A stretch of 64,000 nt of DNA from Neohoeflea coraliihabitans (GTDB lineage Bacteria; Pseudomonadota; Alphaproteobacteria; Rhizobiales; Rhizobiaceae), in the NCBI RefSeq assembly GCF_019334345.1, contig NZ_JAHWQX010000002.1, positions 558,001 to 622,000 on the forward strand, given 5' to 3'. Shown piece after piece: positions 47,240-55,725 of the stretch. Both the position numbers and the translations under genes were made by a program. The notes beneath the pieces are model-generated. The model was not told the origin of the DNA, did no database searches, and saw only the letters and a program-made list of their open reading frames with translations. Position 1 is the stretch's first letter. Each line of letters begins with the position of its first letter.

Positions 47240-48301
47240 TTACGCGACCCTATCCTTGCGAGCAGTGGTTGATCGAAGAATTTCCTCTCCAATCGCATTA
47301 AGCGGTAATTGTGTGACGACGGCGCCTTCCTCGAAGGCCACCCGCGGCATGCCGTAGACGACACAGGATTTTTCGTTCTGACCGATCGTGTGAGCACCGG
47401 CGCTGCGCATGCGCATCAGGCCGCGGGCGCCATCGCGCCCCATGCCGGTGAGAATGGCGCCAACGGCCCGGCTGCCTGCCAGTTCGGCGATGGAGTTGAA
47501 CAGAACATCGACGGATGGGCGATGGCCATTGACCGTATCTCGTGCCACCAAGCGGCAGGTTGGCGCTGCGGGATTGGTGACTTCGAGATGACGTTCGCCG
47601 CCGGGAGCCAGATAGACGCGACCAATCTCCAGGCGATCACCGTCTTCGGCTTCCTTGACGATCGGCTTGCTCAGGCGGTTCAGCCGCTCAGCGAAACTGC
47701 GGGTGAAGGACGCCGGCATGTGCTGGGTAATGACCGTCGGCGGGCAGTTGGCCGGGAATTTCGTAAGCACCGCAATCAGAGCCTCGACACCACCGGTCGA
47801 GGCACCGATGCCGACGATCTTGCGGGACGGCCGATAGCTGTCACCTGCCACCGCGGGAGGAGCGCCGGGTGCCGGAGGCGAGATCTCGGCGACTTCCGGG
47901 CTGCGATGGCGCTGCGACCGGGCCGCCGCCTTGACCTTCTCGGCCAGTTGCGCAAACGGGGCGGCCTCGCCGGGGATCGGCTTTCCCACGCAGTCGAAGG
48001 CGCCGATCTCGAGTGCAGCCAGCGTCGCCTCAGCGCCGCGATGGGTCAGGGTCGAGACCATGATGACCGGCATGGGCCGCAATTGCATGATCTTTTCAAG
48101 AAATTCGAGCCCGTTCATATTCGGCATCTCGACATCGAGTGTGATGACATCGGGATTGAGTTTCTTGATGGCGGCGCGCGCCTCCATCGCGTCGCCGGCC
48201 TCTCCGACGACATCAATCTCGCGATCATCGGCCAGAACCGCGCGGATCAAGCCGCGCATGGTGGGTGAATCATCGACTATGAGAACGGTGGCTCTGCTCA
48301 T
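47240..48301 (-). CDS. cheB: Receptor methylesterase/deamidase response regulator CheB
   Basis: 353 residues. The receiver domain has phospho-Asp56 ([18 protein letters not shown]). A linker follows, then the methylesterase domain with catalytic triad candidates Ser168 ([12 protein letters not shown]), His194 (QHMPASFT) and Asp290 ([11 protein letters not shown]). It removes methyl groups from receptors for adaptation. Start ATG at 48301 overlaps the cheR stop (ATGA). Identification firm. Confidence 0.97.
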   Translation of the reverse strand: MSRATVLIVDDSPTMRGLIRAVLADDREIDVVGEAGDAMEARAAIKKLNPDVITLDVEMPNMNGLEFLEKIMQLRPMPVIMVSTLTHRGAEATLAALEIGAFDCVGKPIPGEAAPFAQLAEKVKAAARSQRHRSPEVAEISPPAPGAPPAVAGDSYRPSRKIVGIGASTGGVEALIAVLTKFPANCPPTVITQHMPASFTRSFAERLNRLSKPIVKEAEDGDRLEIGRVYLAPGGERHLEVTNPAAPTCRLVARDTVNGHRPSVDVLFNSIAELAGSRAVGAILTGMGRDGARGLMRMRSAGAHTIGQNEKSCVVYGMPRVAFEEGAVVTQLPLNAIGEEILRSTTARKDRVA

Positions 48302-49188
48302 TTCGGGTTCTCCCCCTGGCAGCGACGGTAGGTGGTGATGCCCACATTTTCGAAACAGGCTTTCGCTTCGCCCCACAAGCGTTCGGAGTGGCCGATGAAG
48401 AGATGTCCGCCGGGCGCCAGCATGTCTGCATAGCGCCGCCAGATGCGCACCTGTGTCGGCTCATCGAAATAGATCACGACATTGCGGCAGAAGATGATGT
48501 CGAACGGGCCTCTGAAGGGCCATTGCGACATCAGATTGAGTTCGCGATAGGTGATCAACGCCTTGACCTTGCCGTCAATGCCAAAAGCGCTGTCGGATAC
48601 CTTGCGGAAAAGCTGTTTGCGGGTCAGAGGATCGACCGTCTCGAGTGCCGCAGTCTCGTAGACACCGGCTCGGGCCTTGTCGAGGATCTTCGGATCAATG
48701 TCGGTGGCGAGAATCTTGAAATCTGCGGAGGCCGCTTCCGGCATTGCCCGCAGCACTGTCAGGGCGATCGAATAGGGTTCGGAGCCGTCGGAACAGCCGG
48801 CCGACCAGATCCGCACCCGGCCGCCGGCCCGGGCCCGCGCCACGAGGGGCGGCAGGACGGTGCGCTCGAGATATTCGAAATGGTGGTTTTCTCGAAAGAA
48901 CTTGGTGAAATTCGTGGTCAGCGACGAGAGCATTTCGCGGCGTTCCGCCTGCCCCTCATTCGTACCGACGAACTGGCAATAGTCGCGAAAACTTGTCAAT
49001 CCGATGCGCCGCAGGCGTTTCGACAGACGCGAATAGACCAGTGACGCCTTGCCTTCGTTGAGCGCGATGCCGGCATCAGCATGAATCAGCGCGGCAATTT
49101 CCGACAGGTCGCGGCGGGTCAGAGGGTATTCGCCACTGACCAGGCATTCCTCCGGACTTCCCGCCGACAATATCGCTTTGGCATTCAT
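48298..49188 (-). CDS. cheR: Receptor methyltransferase CheR
   Basis: 296 residues. The N-terminal helical domain ([33 protein letters not shown]) and a SAM-binding domain ([47 protein letters not shown]) are typical. Methylates chemoreceptor glutamates. The ATG at 49188 is the family start. It directly follows cheA (49-base gap); in Sinorhizobium a cheW lies between, but none is present here. Confidence 0.97.
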   Translation of the reverse strand: MNAKAILSAGSPEECLVSGEYPLTRRDLSEIAALIHADAGIALNEGKASLVYSRLSKRLRRIGLTSFRDYCQFVGTNEGQAERREMLSSLTTNFTKFFRENHHFEYLERTVLPPLVARARAGGRVRIWSAGCSDGSEPYSIALTVLRAMPEAASADFKILATDIDPKILDKARAGVYETAALETVDPLTRKQLFRKVSDSAFGIDGKVKALITYRELNLMSQWPFRGPFDIIFCRNVVIYFDEPTQVRIWRRYADMLAPGGHLFIGHSERLWGEAKACFENVGITTYRRCQGENPK

Positions 49189-49237
49189 CGTTTGCTGATC
49201 TTTCCATTCGCGCCACGGGCGCAGTTGTAACCTGTGT

Positions 49238-51637
49238 TCAACTTGCCGCCGCCAGCGCCGTTTCCTGACGCATCGATTGGCCGCGCGAGGCGGCAACGAC
49301 CGAATCCACGTCGAGGATCAGTGCCACCCTTCCGTCACCAAGGATGGTCGCTGCAGCGATCCCCGGAACGGAGGAGTAGTTGGCTTCCAGCGACTTGATG
49401 ACCACCTGGCGCTGGCCCTGAATGGCATCGACCATGAGAGCGCGCTGACCGCCGCCTTCGCTCTCGACCAGCAGTGCGACACCCTTGACCGGATCGGCGG
49501 TCTCGGCGCGGAAATTGAGAAGCTGTCCGACATCGACCAGCGGGCAGAAGCTGTCGCGGATGGCGATCAGGCGCTGGCTCGATCCGAAGGAGTGCACATC
49601 GCTCTTTTCCGGTTGCAGCGTTTCGATGATGGCGGTCAGCGGGACGACCAGCGTCTGATCGGCCACCGAAACGACCATGCCGTCAAGCACTGCCAGCGTC
49701 AGCGGCAGACTCATGGTGAACACCGAGCCCTGTCCCGGAGTCGACTGGATCGAAATGCGGCCACCCAGCAACTGGATCGACCGCTTGACGACATCCATGC
49801 CAACACCGCGGCCGGAAATATCCGACACCTTCTCGGCCGTGGAAAAGCCCGGATGGAAGATCAGGTTGTCGATCTCCTCATCAGCGAGCGTGGAATCCTC
49901 TGAGATCAGACCGTTCTCTATCGCCTTCCGGCGCACCCGCTCGCGGTTGATCCCGGCGCCGTCATCGGCGATCTCGATCACGATGCGGCCGGAGCGGTGC
50001 TTGGCGGACAGCCGCAACACGCCTTCCCCGTTCTTGCCATTCGCGATCCGTGGTTCGGGGGTCTCCAGACCGTGATCGACGGCATTGCGGATCATGTGGG
50101 TCAGCGGTTCGGCAAGCTTGTCGATGACGGTCTTGTCGACCTCGGTGTTTTCGCCTTCGGTGACAAGGCGCACCGTCTTGCCGGTCATATCAGCGATCTC
50201 GCGGACGATCCGCGACATGCGCTGGAACACCGGTTTGACCGGCTGGGCGCGGATCGCCATCACCGAATCCTGAATTTCACGCGTCAACTGCTGCAATTCG
50301 TCCAGGCCGAGATTGATGGCGGCGGAGCCGCCGGTCTCGTTCTCGACGACGCTTTGGGCCAGCATTGCCTGGTTGATGACCAGTTCACCGACAAGATTGA
50401 TCAGCCGATCGACCCGATCGAGATCGACGCGGATCGTCTGCGGTGCCGCGGCAACAGTGGTGGGCTTGGCGGTCTGCCGCTCGGCATTGGCCTGGATGGC
50501 CTTTTCAGCAATGGGCAGACTGGGTGCCGGCTGCTCAGCCGTTGCCACTGCGCCGGGATCGGGAGCGTCATTGGCCGCTTGCGGTGCGCCCTCGACGGCC
50601 GCCGAGGCGGCGGCATCCTCGTCGGTCCCGTCGCCATCAAGCAATGTCAGGTCAAACGGCACCGGGGCCATCGGCTGATCGGTCTCGGCGGACGCTTGGG
50701 TCTCGGCGGTCGGCTCGATCTCCGTGTCAGAGGCAGTTGCGGTCTCGCCCTTGGTGATCTCAAGGCGACAATCCCATTCGGCGAACTCGAAAACGGCGCG
50801 GATATCTGTCTCGCTGGCACTTGTTTGCAGCGTGATCGTCCAGGCGAGGTAGGCAGCCTCGGGATCAAGCTGATCAATCGGCGGCAGATCGCTGGCGTCG
50901 CATTCAACCGTCATCGTTCCAAGCGTCGCGAGTTCCCGGAACAGCAGCACCGTTTCATTGCCCTTGGCATACAGGTCGGATTGCGGTTTGAAACGGATTG
51001 TGAACAATCCGGCGTCTGAGGTGACAGGCTGGGCCGCAGCTTCGGCCTCGGAGGGTGCCTCCACACCGGGTGCCGTCTCCTCGTCGGCGAAATCCTCAAA
51101 TGAGAAGGGGATTGGTTCGAATGCATCGTTGGCTGCCAGGTCTGCTTCTGTCTCGGCTGAACTGGTCGCGGGCAGCGGCGTGTCGGTCTGCGGTTGAACG
51201 GTTTCGTCCGCATGCTGAGCGTCGTCAGGGGCAGCGGTGCCGGAGGTCAAGCTCTCACCGCGGGCCAGCGCCTCAAGCTCGAGGCTCAGAGCGCTGGTGC
51301 GATCGGCATCGACCGACCCGCCTTCACGGGCGGCGGCGGTCAGATCTGCCAGCACATCCGCCGAGCGCAGCATGACCTTCAGAACTTCGGGCGTTGCCTC
51401 GAGCTGACTGGACCGGACCCCATCCAGAGTGGTCTCGAACACATGGGCGAACGAGACAAGATCATCGAGACCGAATGCGCCGGCTCCTCCCTTGATGGAA
51501 TGAACGGCACGGAAGACGGCATTGACTGTTTCCGGGTCAGTCTCTCCGTCATTCAGAGCGAGTAGACCTGATTCCAGTTCCGCGAGTTGCTCCTCGCACT
51601 CCTGGAAAAAGATCTCCTTGATTTCGTTCATATCCAT
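49238..51637 (-). CDS. cheA: Chemotaxis histidine kinase CheA
   Basis: 799 residues. The P1 phosphotransfer domain contains His46 (FRAVHSIKGGAGAFGL). An acidic linker follows, then a P2-like response-regulator binding domain (FTIRFKPQSDLYAKGNETVLLFRELATLG) and a second acidic linker. P3 dimerisation (VDRLINLVGELVINQAM), P4 ATPase (HMIRNAVDHGLETPE, IADDGAGI, GRGVGMDVVKRSI) and C-terminal P5 CheW-like domain (LIAIRDSFCPLVDVGQLL) complete it. It phosphorylates CheY1, CheY2 and CheB. ATG ATG-type start at 51637 with AGGA nearby. No separate CheW gene accompanies it. Confidence 0.97.
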   Translation of the reverse strand: MDMNEIKEIFFQECEEQLAELESGLLALNDGETDPETVNAVFRAVHSIKGGAGAFGLDDLVSFAHVFETTLDGVRSSQLEATPEVLKVMLRSADVLADLTAAAREGGSVDADRTSALSLELEALARGESLTSGTAAPDDAQHADETVQPQTDTPLPATSSAETEADLAANDAFEPIPFSFEDFADEETAPGVEAPSEAEAAAQPVTSDAGLFTIRFKPQSDLYAKGNETVLLFRELATLGTMTVECDASDLPPIDQLDPEAAYLAWTITLQTSASETDIRAVFEFAEWDCRLEITKGETATASDTEIEPTAETQASAETDQPMAPVPFDLTLLDGDGTDEDAAASAAVEGAPQAANDAPDPGAVATAEQPAPSLPIAEKAIQANAERQTAKPTTVAAAPQTIRVDLDRVDRLINLVGELVINQAMLAQSVVENETGGSAAINLGLDELQQLTREIQDSVMAIRAQPVKPVFQRMSRIVREIADMTGKTVRLVTEGENTEVDKTVIDKLAEPLTHMIRNAVDHGLETPEPRIANGKNGEGVLRLSAKHRSGRIVIEIADDGAGINRERVRRKAIENGLISEDSTLADEEIDNLIFHPGFSTAEKVSDISGRGVGMDVVKRSIQLLGGRISIQSTPGQGSVFTMSLPLTLAVLDGMVVSVADQTLVVPLTAIIETLQPEKSDVHSFGSSQRLIAIRDSFCPLVDVGQLLNFRAETADPVKGVALLVESEGGGQRALMVDAIQGQRQVVIKSLEANYSSVPGIAAATILGDGRVALILDVDSVVAASRGQSMRQETALAAAS

Positions 51638-51650
51638 GGAATCAATCCTG

Positions 51651-52016
51651 TCAGGCGGTTACCCGCTCGATTGCGGCGATGAGCTTGGTGGGGTCGAATG
51701 GCTTGACGATCCAGCCGGTGGCGCCAGCCTGGCGTGCCCTGTTCTTCTTCTCGGCATCGCTTTCCGTGGTCAGCACAAGGATCGGGACGGCGCGATAGCG
51801 ATCATGCTGACGGACGCCCTCGATGAAGCCGAACCCATCAAGACGCGGCATATTGATGTCGGTGACGATGACGTCGGGATTTGATTCTTCAAGCACCTCA
51901 AGTCCTTCAACGCCATCTTCGGCCTGTACGGTCTCGAAGCCGGCGTCGTTGAGCGTGAGCAAGAGCATGTTGCGGATGGTCCGTGAATCATCAACGGTCA
52001 GAACTTTTTTCTTCAT
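51651..52016 (-). CDS. cheY1: Response regulator CheY1 (phosphate-sink CheY)
   Basis: 121-residue receiver domain with Asp9/Asp10 and phospho-Asp53 (VIVTDINMPRLDGFGFIEG), TTESD and WIVKPFDP. The order cheS-cheY1-cheA identifies it as CheY1, which in Sinorhizobium drains phosphate from CheY2 through CheA. The ATG at 52016 overlaps the cheS stop by four bases. Starts further upstream are not supported. Confidence 0.93.
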   Translation of the reverse strand: MKKKVLTVDDSRTIRNMLLLTLNDAGFETVQAEDGVEGLEVLEESNPDVIVTDINMPRLDGFGFIEGVRQHDRYRAVPILVLTTESDAEKKNRARQAGATGWIVKPFDPTKLIAAIERVTA

Positions 52017-52312
52017 TGCGCAATCTCCATTGAAATGATTGATTCGTCCGTCACGCCGAGCACTGTCAGCGTCTTGGCAAAAATCTCGGAGGAATGTTTC
52101 ACGGTGAATTGGCGATCTGCCGCCCGCCAGCTGGCTGCGGCGGAGAGCAAGACCTGAACACACTGCGCGCCGACGCGAGAGACTTCCGAGGCATCTATCG
52201 CGACGTCCTTGTCCTGAAGAGCCAGGACCTGCTCATGCAAGCGGCTGGCGGCGTTGAGATCGAGTATGGCGGGCAGCTTAAGAATATGAGGCCCCTCATT
52301 CAGTTCTGTCAT
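52013..52312 (-). CDS. cheS: CheS, STAS-domain partner of CheA
   Basis: 99 residues with a STAS fold pattern (HILKLPAILDLNAASRLHEQVLALQDKDVAIDASEVSRVGAQCVQVLLSAAASW). In Sinorhizobium CheS binds CheA and speeds CheY1 dephosphorylation. Located between icpA and cheY1; starts 63 bases after the receptor gene and overlaps cheY1. ATG at 52312 chosen because it matches the family length (~97). Confidence 0.9.
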   Translation of the reverse strand: MTELNEGPHILKLPAILDLNAASRLHEQVLALQDKDVAIDASEVSRVGAQCVQVLLSAAASWRAADRQFTVKHSSEIFAKTLTVLGVTDESIISMEIAQ

Positions 52313-52374
52313 CTGCGTTCCCCCATGGACGCGGCAGCCCGCGCCTCGTTTTGCTGCTTGTTGCAGCGGCTTTG

Positions 52375-53961
52375 TCATGCAGCGCTGTCACGCCACCTTT
52401 GTATTGTCGGGTTCGGCGCAGCACCCGGTTGACTGGCTGGCCGAGGCGCCTGCGGGCCGCCGGCGTCACGCGGCGCCGTTTCCGCCGCAGCAAGGCGGCC
52501 CAGCCGATGATCGCGAATGCGGGCACCGAGTTCAGCGATCACATCGCCAAGATCGGTGCTTGTTTCGCTCATTTCCGAGATCGCCTGCCGTCCGGCGCTG
52601 AGCCGCTCAGCCGCGATCCCCAGTGCCGAAGCGGTGTCGTCAATCTCGCCTGCTTGCTGGATTCCTTCTGTCCCGACGCCGGAAACCGCATCGCTGATAC
52701 GCCCGACCTGTGTGACCAGGGCGCCGATCACCGAGCGGGTCTCATCGACCAGTTCAACGCCGCGACCCACCTGCCCCTTGGTGCCGTTGACCAGTGTCTT
52801 GATTTCGTCGGCAGCGCCGGCAGATCGTTGGGCCAAGGCGCGAACCTCAGTGGCAACGACGGCAAATCCGCGCCCTGCCTCGCCGGCGCGCGCCGCTTCA
52901 ATGCCGGCATTGAGCGCCAGAAGGTTGGTTTGAAAAGCAATTTCGTCAATCACCGTGATGATCTTGCCGATTTCTTCGGCCGACGCCTCGACGCCTGCCA
53001 TGGCCTCGATCGCGCGGGCCACCACCCGATCGCTTTCTTGCGCGCTGTCGCGCGCCACGGTGATCGCTTCTTCGGCGTTGCGGGCACTGGTGGCCGCGGC
53101 ACGCACCTTCTCGGCGATCGTGCTCAAGCGATCACATCCGCCTTCCAATGCATGGTTGGCGTCGTCGAGTTTGGCGCTGCTGCCGGCGATTGTGTCCTGA
53201 ATGGCTTCAATCTGGACAGCACTTTCGTCAGAGACCTGCTCGGCCGTATCGAGCATCGCGGTCAGATCAGTGATCATGGCATTGAAGCGGGCAGCAACAT
53301 CTTCTTGCGATGTTGCGGCGCTGACGTCGATGCGCGCCGAAAGATCACCGGCGGCGAGCGCATCGATCACCGCCCCGAAACTGGCCGCCACCCTTTGCTG
53401 CTGCGCTTCGATCTCGGCAGCATGGCGACTTTCACGCTCGCGCGCTTCGGCATCGAGCCGGTGTGTCATCTGCAGGTCGATGTCGAGCAGGGCCGCCTTG
53501 ACGACCGCAATGACGTCCTCGGCGAATTCGCGACGCTCGGACTTGCCCTTCAGGACACCGCGCAAACCGCCGGGGGAGCGCTCAGCCAAGCTGCGAATGA
53601 TCGTTTCCAGCACCAGCGCATGACCGCCGATCGACCATCCGGGCGCCAATCCGATCTTCTGACGGACATCGCCAAGAATGACCGAGCGATCGGCGTACAG
53701 GGTGTCGAAGCGTGCGTCTGAGAGGATCGACCAATGGGCAATCTCAAGTTCCTGAAGGCGATCTATCTGGCGGGGAGATGAAAACAGGCCGGTCATCGCC
53801 GGATTGCCCTGAAGGCGCTGAAAATAGGTCGCAAGGGCTTGCCGGGCGGCATCTTCCACGGCTGGGCGAATGCGGCGCAGGCGGTCACGACCGGCCGCGT
53901 CCATTTCAGTCAGTCCAATCCGCGCTTGCAGACCGGCAACTGCTGCCGGATCTCGCGCCAT
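52375..53961 (-). CDS. icpA: Soluble globin-coupled chemoreceptor IcpA/McpE, with Arg at the expected heme-ligand His
   Basis: 528 residues, no membrane segment. The N-terminal ~170 residues follow the protoglobin sensor pattern ([20 protein letters not shown], then [11 protein letters not shown]). A HAMP-like region ([27 protein letters not shown]) and a classical signalling hairpin ([43 protein letters not shown]) follow. In globin sensors the proximal His sits three residues before IGL; here that position is Arg100 (VRQKIGL), so heme binding is doubtful. First gene of the che operon. The ATG at 53961 is one of several possible starts. Confidence 0.88.
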   Translation of the reverse strand: MARDPAAVAGLQARIGLTEMDAAGRDRLRRIRPAVEDAARQALATYFQRLQGNPAMTGLFSSPRQIDRLQELEIAHWSILSDARFDTLYADRSVILGDVRQKIGLAPGWSIGGHALVLETIIRSLAERSPGGLRGVLKGKSERREFAEDVIAVVKAALLDIDLQMTHRLDAEARERESRHAAEIEAQQQRVAASFGAVIDALAAGDLSARIDVSAATSQEDVAARFNAMITDLTAMLDTAEQVSDESAVQIEAIQDTIAGSSAKLDDANHALEGGCDRLSTIAEKVRAAATSARNAEEAITVARDSAQESDRVVARAIEAMAGVEASAEEIGKIITVIDEIAFQTNLLALNAGIEAARAGEAGRGFAVVATEVRALAQRSAGAADEIKTLVNGTKGQVGRGVELVDETRSVIGALVTQVGRISDAVSGVGTEGIQQAGEIDDTASALGIAAERLSAGRQAISEMSETSTDLGDVIAELGARIRDHRLGRLAAAETAPRDAGGPQAPRPASQPGAAPNPTIQRWRDSAA

Positions 53962-54393
53962 TTGTCGGACTTGCCCCACGTCTTTACTACCCCTCTTCAC
54001 GCTGATCCAACGCGCAGCGCTCGCCGCATTCACAAGGTGCGCCCCCACACCGCAATATTCGCGTTCGCGATAAAGACTTGCTGGTAGCTGTGCGTGTCGG
54101 CCTGGATGCGAGACATCCGGACGGTTCCGGGCGTCGATGCGGCTTCATGCCTTTGCAGCCAAGGTCTTGGAGCCCTGATCTTGCAATCCGACGAGTCCCG
54201 GCATTTTTATGGTTAATTCCTTGCCCGAAGGTTAACGGCGGGTTTCCAAATTGCGGCAGATTTGCAGCATCTGTCTGGCGAAACGGAAGCGGGCCGGCGG
54301 TGTTGATCTGGCCGTTGGCGTTGCAAGCTCCGCGCAAGGCGTCCGACCGATAGTGCCCGCGAGTGGGACAATGACGTCTCGGAGGTACGAACA
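53962..54393. promoter_or_regulatory. 432-base non-coding region upstream of the che operon
   Basis: No gene with family support. It should hold the icpA/che promoter (minus strand) and that of the small plus-strand ORF. Two TTAAC/TTAAT half-sites at about 54211-54235 are 15 bases apart, not the 7 of a CtrA box. Nothing else stands out. Confidence 0.5.
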
Positions 54394-54504
54394 ATGACTG
54401 TTCTCGGTTTTGGCGCAATTTTCATTGCGAGCGCAACGCTGACTGCATTCTGCCTGTTGCGACACTCGATCGTTGCCCGCCCGCACCAGACCCCCGTCTT
54501 CTGA
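54394..54504 (+). CDS. Putative 36-residue single-span membrane protein
   Basis: A short open frame ATG...TGA encoding MTVLGFGAIFIASATLTAFC... with one hydrophobic segment (about 3-22) followed by a basic, Pro-containing tail. It has an excellent GGAGG ribosome site eight bases before the ATG, unusual for a chance ORF. It lies in the gap between the che operon and the ArsR-family gene and belongs to neither operon obviously. No family is recognised; a small regulatory or membrane-modulating peptide is possible but unproven. Confidence 0.5.
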   Translation: MTVLGFGAIFIASATLTAFCLLRHSIVARPHQTPVF

Positions 54505-54681
54505 CGGTCTGACGGTTTTCCAAGCCACCCGATCTTCCCGCACCTGCAGCGCCCATGCGCGGTTTCTCAGACGCGCGCGCCGCGCCGGGAAAAGTGCGTC
54601 CTGAAACGCCGCGGACCGCCATTCGGCAGTCCGGCCGCAAGAACATTATGATTTGCATTCCTTGGCGTGGAATCGTATTAG

Positions 54682-54701
54682 GTAATCATTACTCTAGTAA
54701 T
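54682..54701. promoter_or_regulatory. Candidate operator for the ArsR-family regulator
   Basis: GTAATCATTACTCTAGTAAT contains three alternating GTAAT/ATTAC half-sites: GTAAT-C-ATTAC and ATTACT-CT-AGTAAT. It lies 93-112 bases before the regulator's start. Nearby, ATTC-N9-GAAT at 54657-54673 is one base longer than the ATTC-N8-GAAT reported for SqrR, and a perfect AT palindrome TATATTAATATA lies at 54750-54761. Confidence 0.4.
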
Positions 54702-54793
54702 GTCAGCGCTGCGTTTGATACTCGCGCTAAATTTTTTTGCTTGTATACTTATATTAATATATTTTTTTTCACGCATATATTGGTTGCTATTTT

Positions 54794-55108
54794 ATGATGA
54801 CTCTCGAGCTTGAAACCGCGAAAATGTATGAGCGGGCCGAAGACGCGTCCAATCTGTTGCAGGCGATGGCCAACAAGAACCGGTTGTTGATCCTGTGTAA
54901 CCTTGTCGAAGGTGAAGCCAGCGTGACCGAACTGATCGGCCGGGTGGGCATGAACCAGTCGGCATTGTCACAGCAACTGGCGAAATTGCGAGCCGCCAAC
55001 CTCGTCGCGACACGCCGCGACGGCCAGTTGGTGTATTATCGCCTGGCCTCGCGCAATGTCGAACGCGTGCTTGGCCTGCTCTACGAACTGTATTGCAAGG
55101 GCCATTGA
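54794..55108 (+). CDS. ArsR-family dithiol repressor, BigR/SqrR-like persulfide-sensor candidate
   Basis: 104-residue winged-helix protein (LLQAMANKNRLLILCNLVEG; recognition helix VTELIGRVGMNQSALSQQLAKLRAANLV; wing TRRDGQLVYYRLA). Cys35 (LILC) and Cys101 (ELYC) are 66 residues apart, as are the redox cysteines of SqrR (41/107) and BigR (42/108). Those proteins repress sulfide-detoxification genes until a polysulfide link forms. No metal-binding ELCVCDL motif of ArsR/SmtB metal sensors is seen. No sulfide dioxygenase or quinone reductase gene is in the window; the nearest possible partner is the SulP transporter. AT-rich upstream region with inverted repeats suggests autoregulation. Confidence 0.82.
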   Translation: MMTLELETAKMYERAEDASNLLQAMANKNRLLILCNLVEGEASVTELIGRVGMNQSALSQQLAKLRAANLVATRRDGQLVYYRLASRNVERVLGLLYELYCKGH

Positions 55109-55121
55109 GCCTGACATAGGT

Positions 55122-55138
55122 CTGGCCGGCCCGGCCAG
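55122..55138. terminator. Bidirectional hairpin in convergent gap
   Basis: Perfect 7-base stem (CTGGCCG / CGGCCAG) with a 3-base loop in the 31-base gap between convergent genes. No T-run on either side, so termination strength is uncertain. Confidence 0.5.
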
Positions 55139-55139
55139 G

Positions 55140-55571
55140 TCAACGGGACAGGTGCAGGATGAGCTGGCGCTGGTGCGGCCGGGTGCGGTGCTCGTACAGG
55201 TACAATCCCTGCCAGGTGCCAAGGGTGAGACGCGACCGGGCGACCGGGATCGACAGGGTCGTGGCTGTCAGGGCGGATCTGATATGAGCCGGCATGTCGT
55301 CAGTGCCCTCGGCGCGATGGCGTATCCAGTTCATTGAAGGATCATCGGCGGCGGGCACGAGGCGCCGGAAGAAGGTTTGCAGGTCCGTCTGTACATCGGG
55401 ATCGGCATTTTCCTGGATCAGCAGCGCGCACGAGGTGTGGCGGACAAAGACCGTCAGTAGCCCGAGATCTGTCGGACCCGCGTCAGTGACGAATGCCTGG
55501 GCGCTATCCGTGAATTCGTACAGGCCGGGACCGGTTGTCGCCATCTCCAGTGTCGTCTGCGCGTGCGGCAT
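55140..55571 (-). CDS. yjbQ: YjbQ/UPF0047 family protein
   Basis: 143 residues, standard length. Family signatures are VFVRHTSCALLIQENADPDVQTDL and GTWQGLYLYEHR, with conserved His/Asn/Asp residues that resemble a metal site; MNWIRHRAEGTDDMPAHIRSAL lies between. Members are annotated as secondary thiamine-phosphate synthase activity, but their physiological role is not settled. It stands alone between the ArsR-family gene (convergent) and the SulP gene (divergent, 154 bases). Confidence 0.93.
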   Translation of the reverse strand: MPHAQTTLEMATTGPGLYEFTDSAQAFVTDAGPTDLGLLTVFVRHTSCALLIQENADPDVQTDLQTFFRRLVPAADDPSMNWIRHRAEGTDDMPAHIRSALTATTLSIPVARSRLTLGTWQGLYLYEHRTRPHQRQLILHLSR

Positions 55572-55725
55572 GCTGGTTTCCTACTGCCATCTCCCCGTGC
55601 CATCGACGTGGCGCTGCTCTGAACCGGGTGGTCGAGTGACGTTCACGCCATTGATACGGTCGGTGGACGATCGACTGCGACAATCGGTCCGCATTCCGAA
55701 TTGCATTGTTTTGCTAGGAAGAGCA

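Noticed and set aside
54750-54761. Perfect palindrome TATATTAATATA as a stand-alone operator
   Set aside because: In such an AT-rich promoter stretch, short A/T palindromes arise easily; kept only as supporting context for the ArsR-family gene.
55294-55725. N-terminal extension of the SulP transporter
   Set aside because: It would overlap yjbQ on the other strand and shows no SulP sequence; the ATG at 55726 has a good ribosome site and the correct N-terminus.
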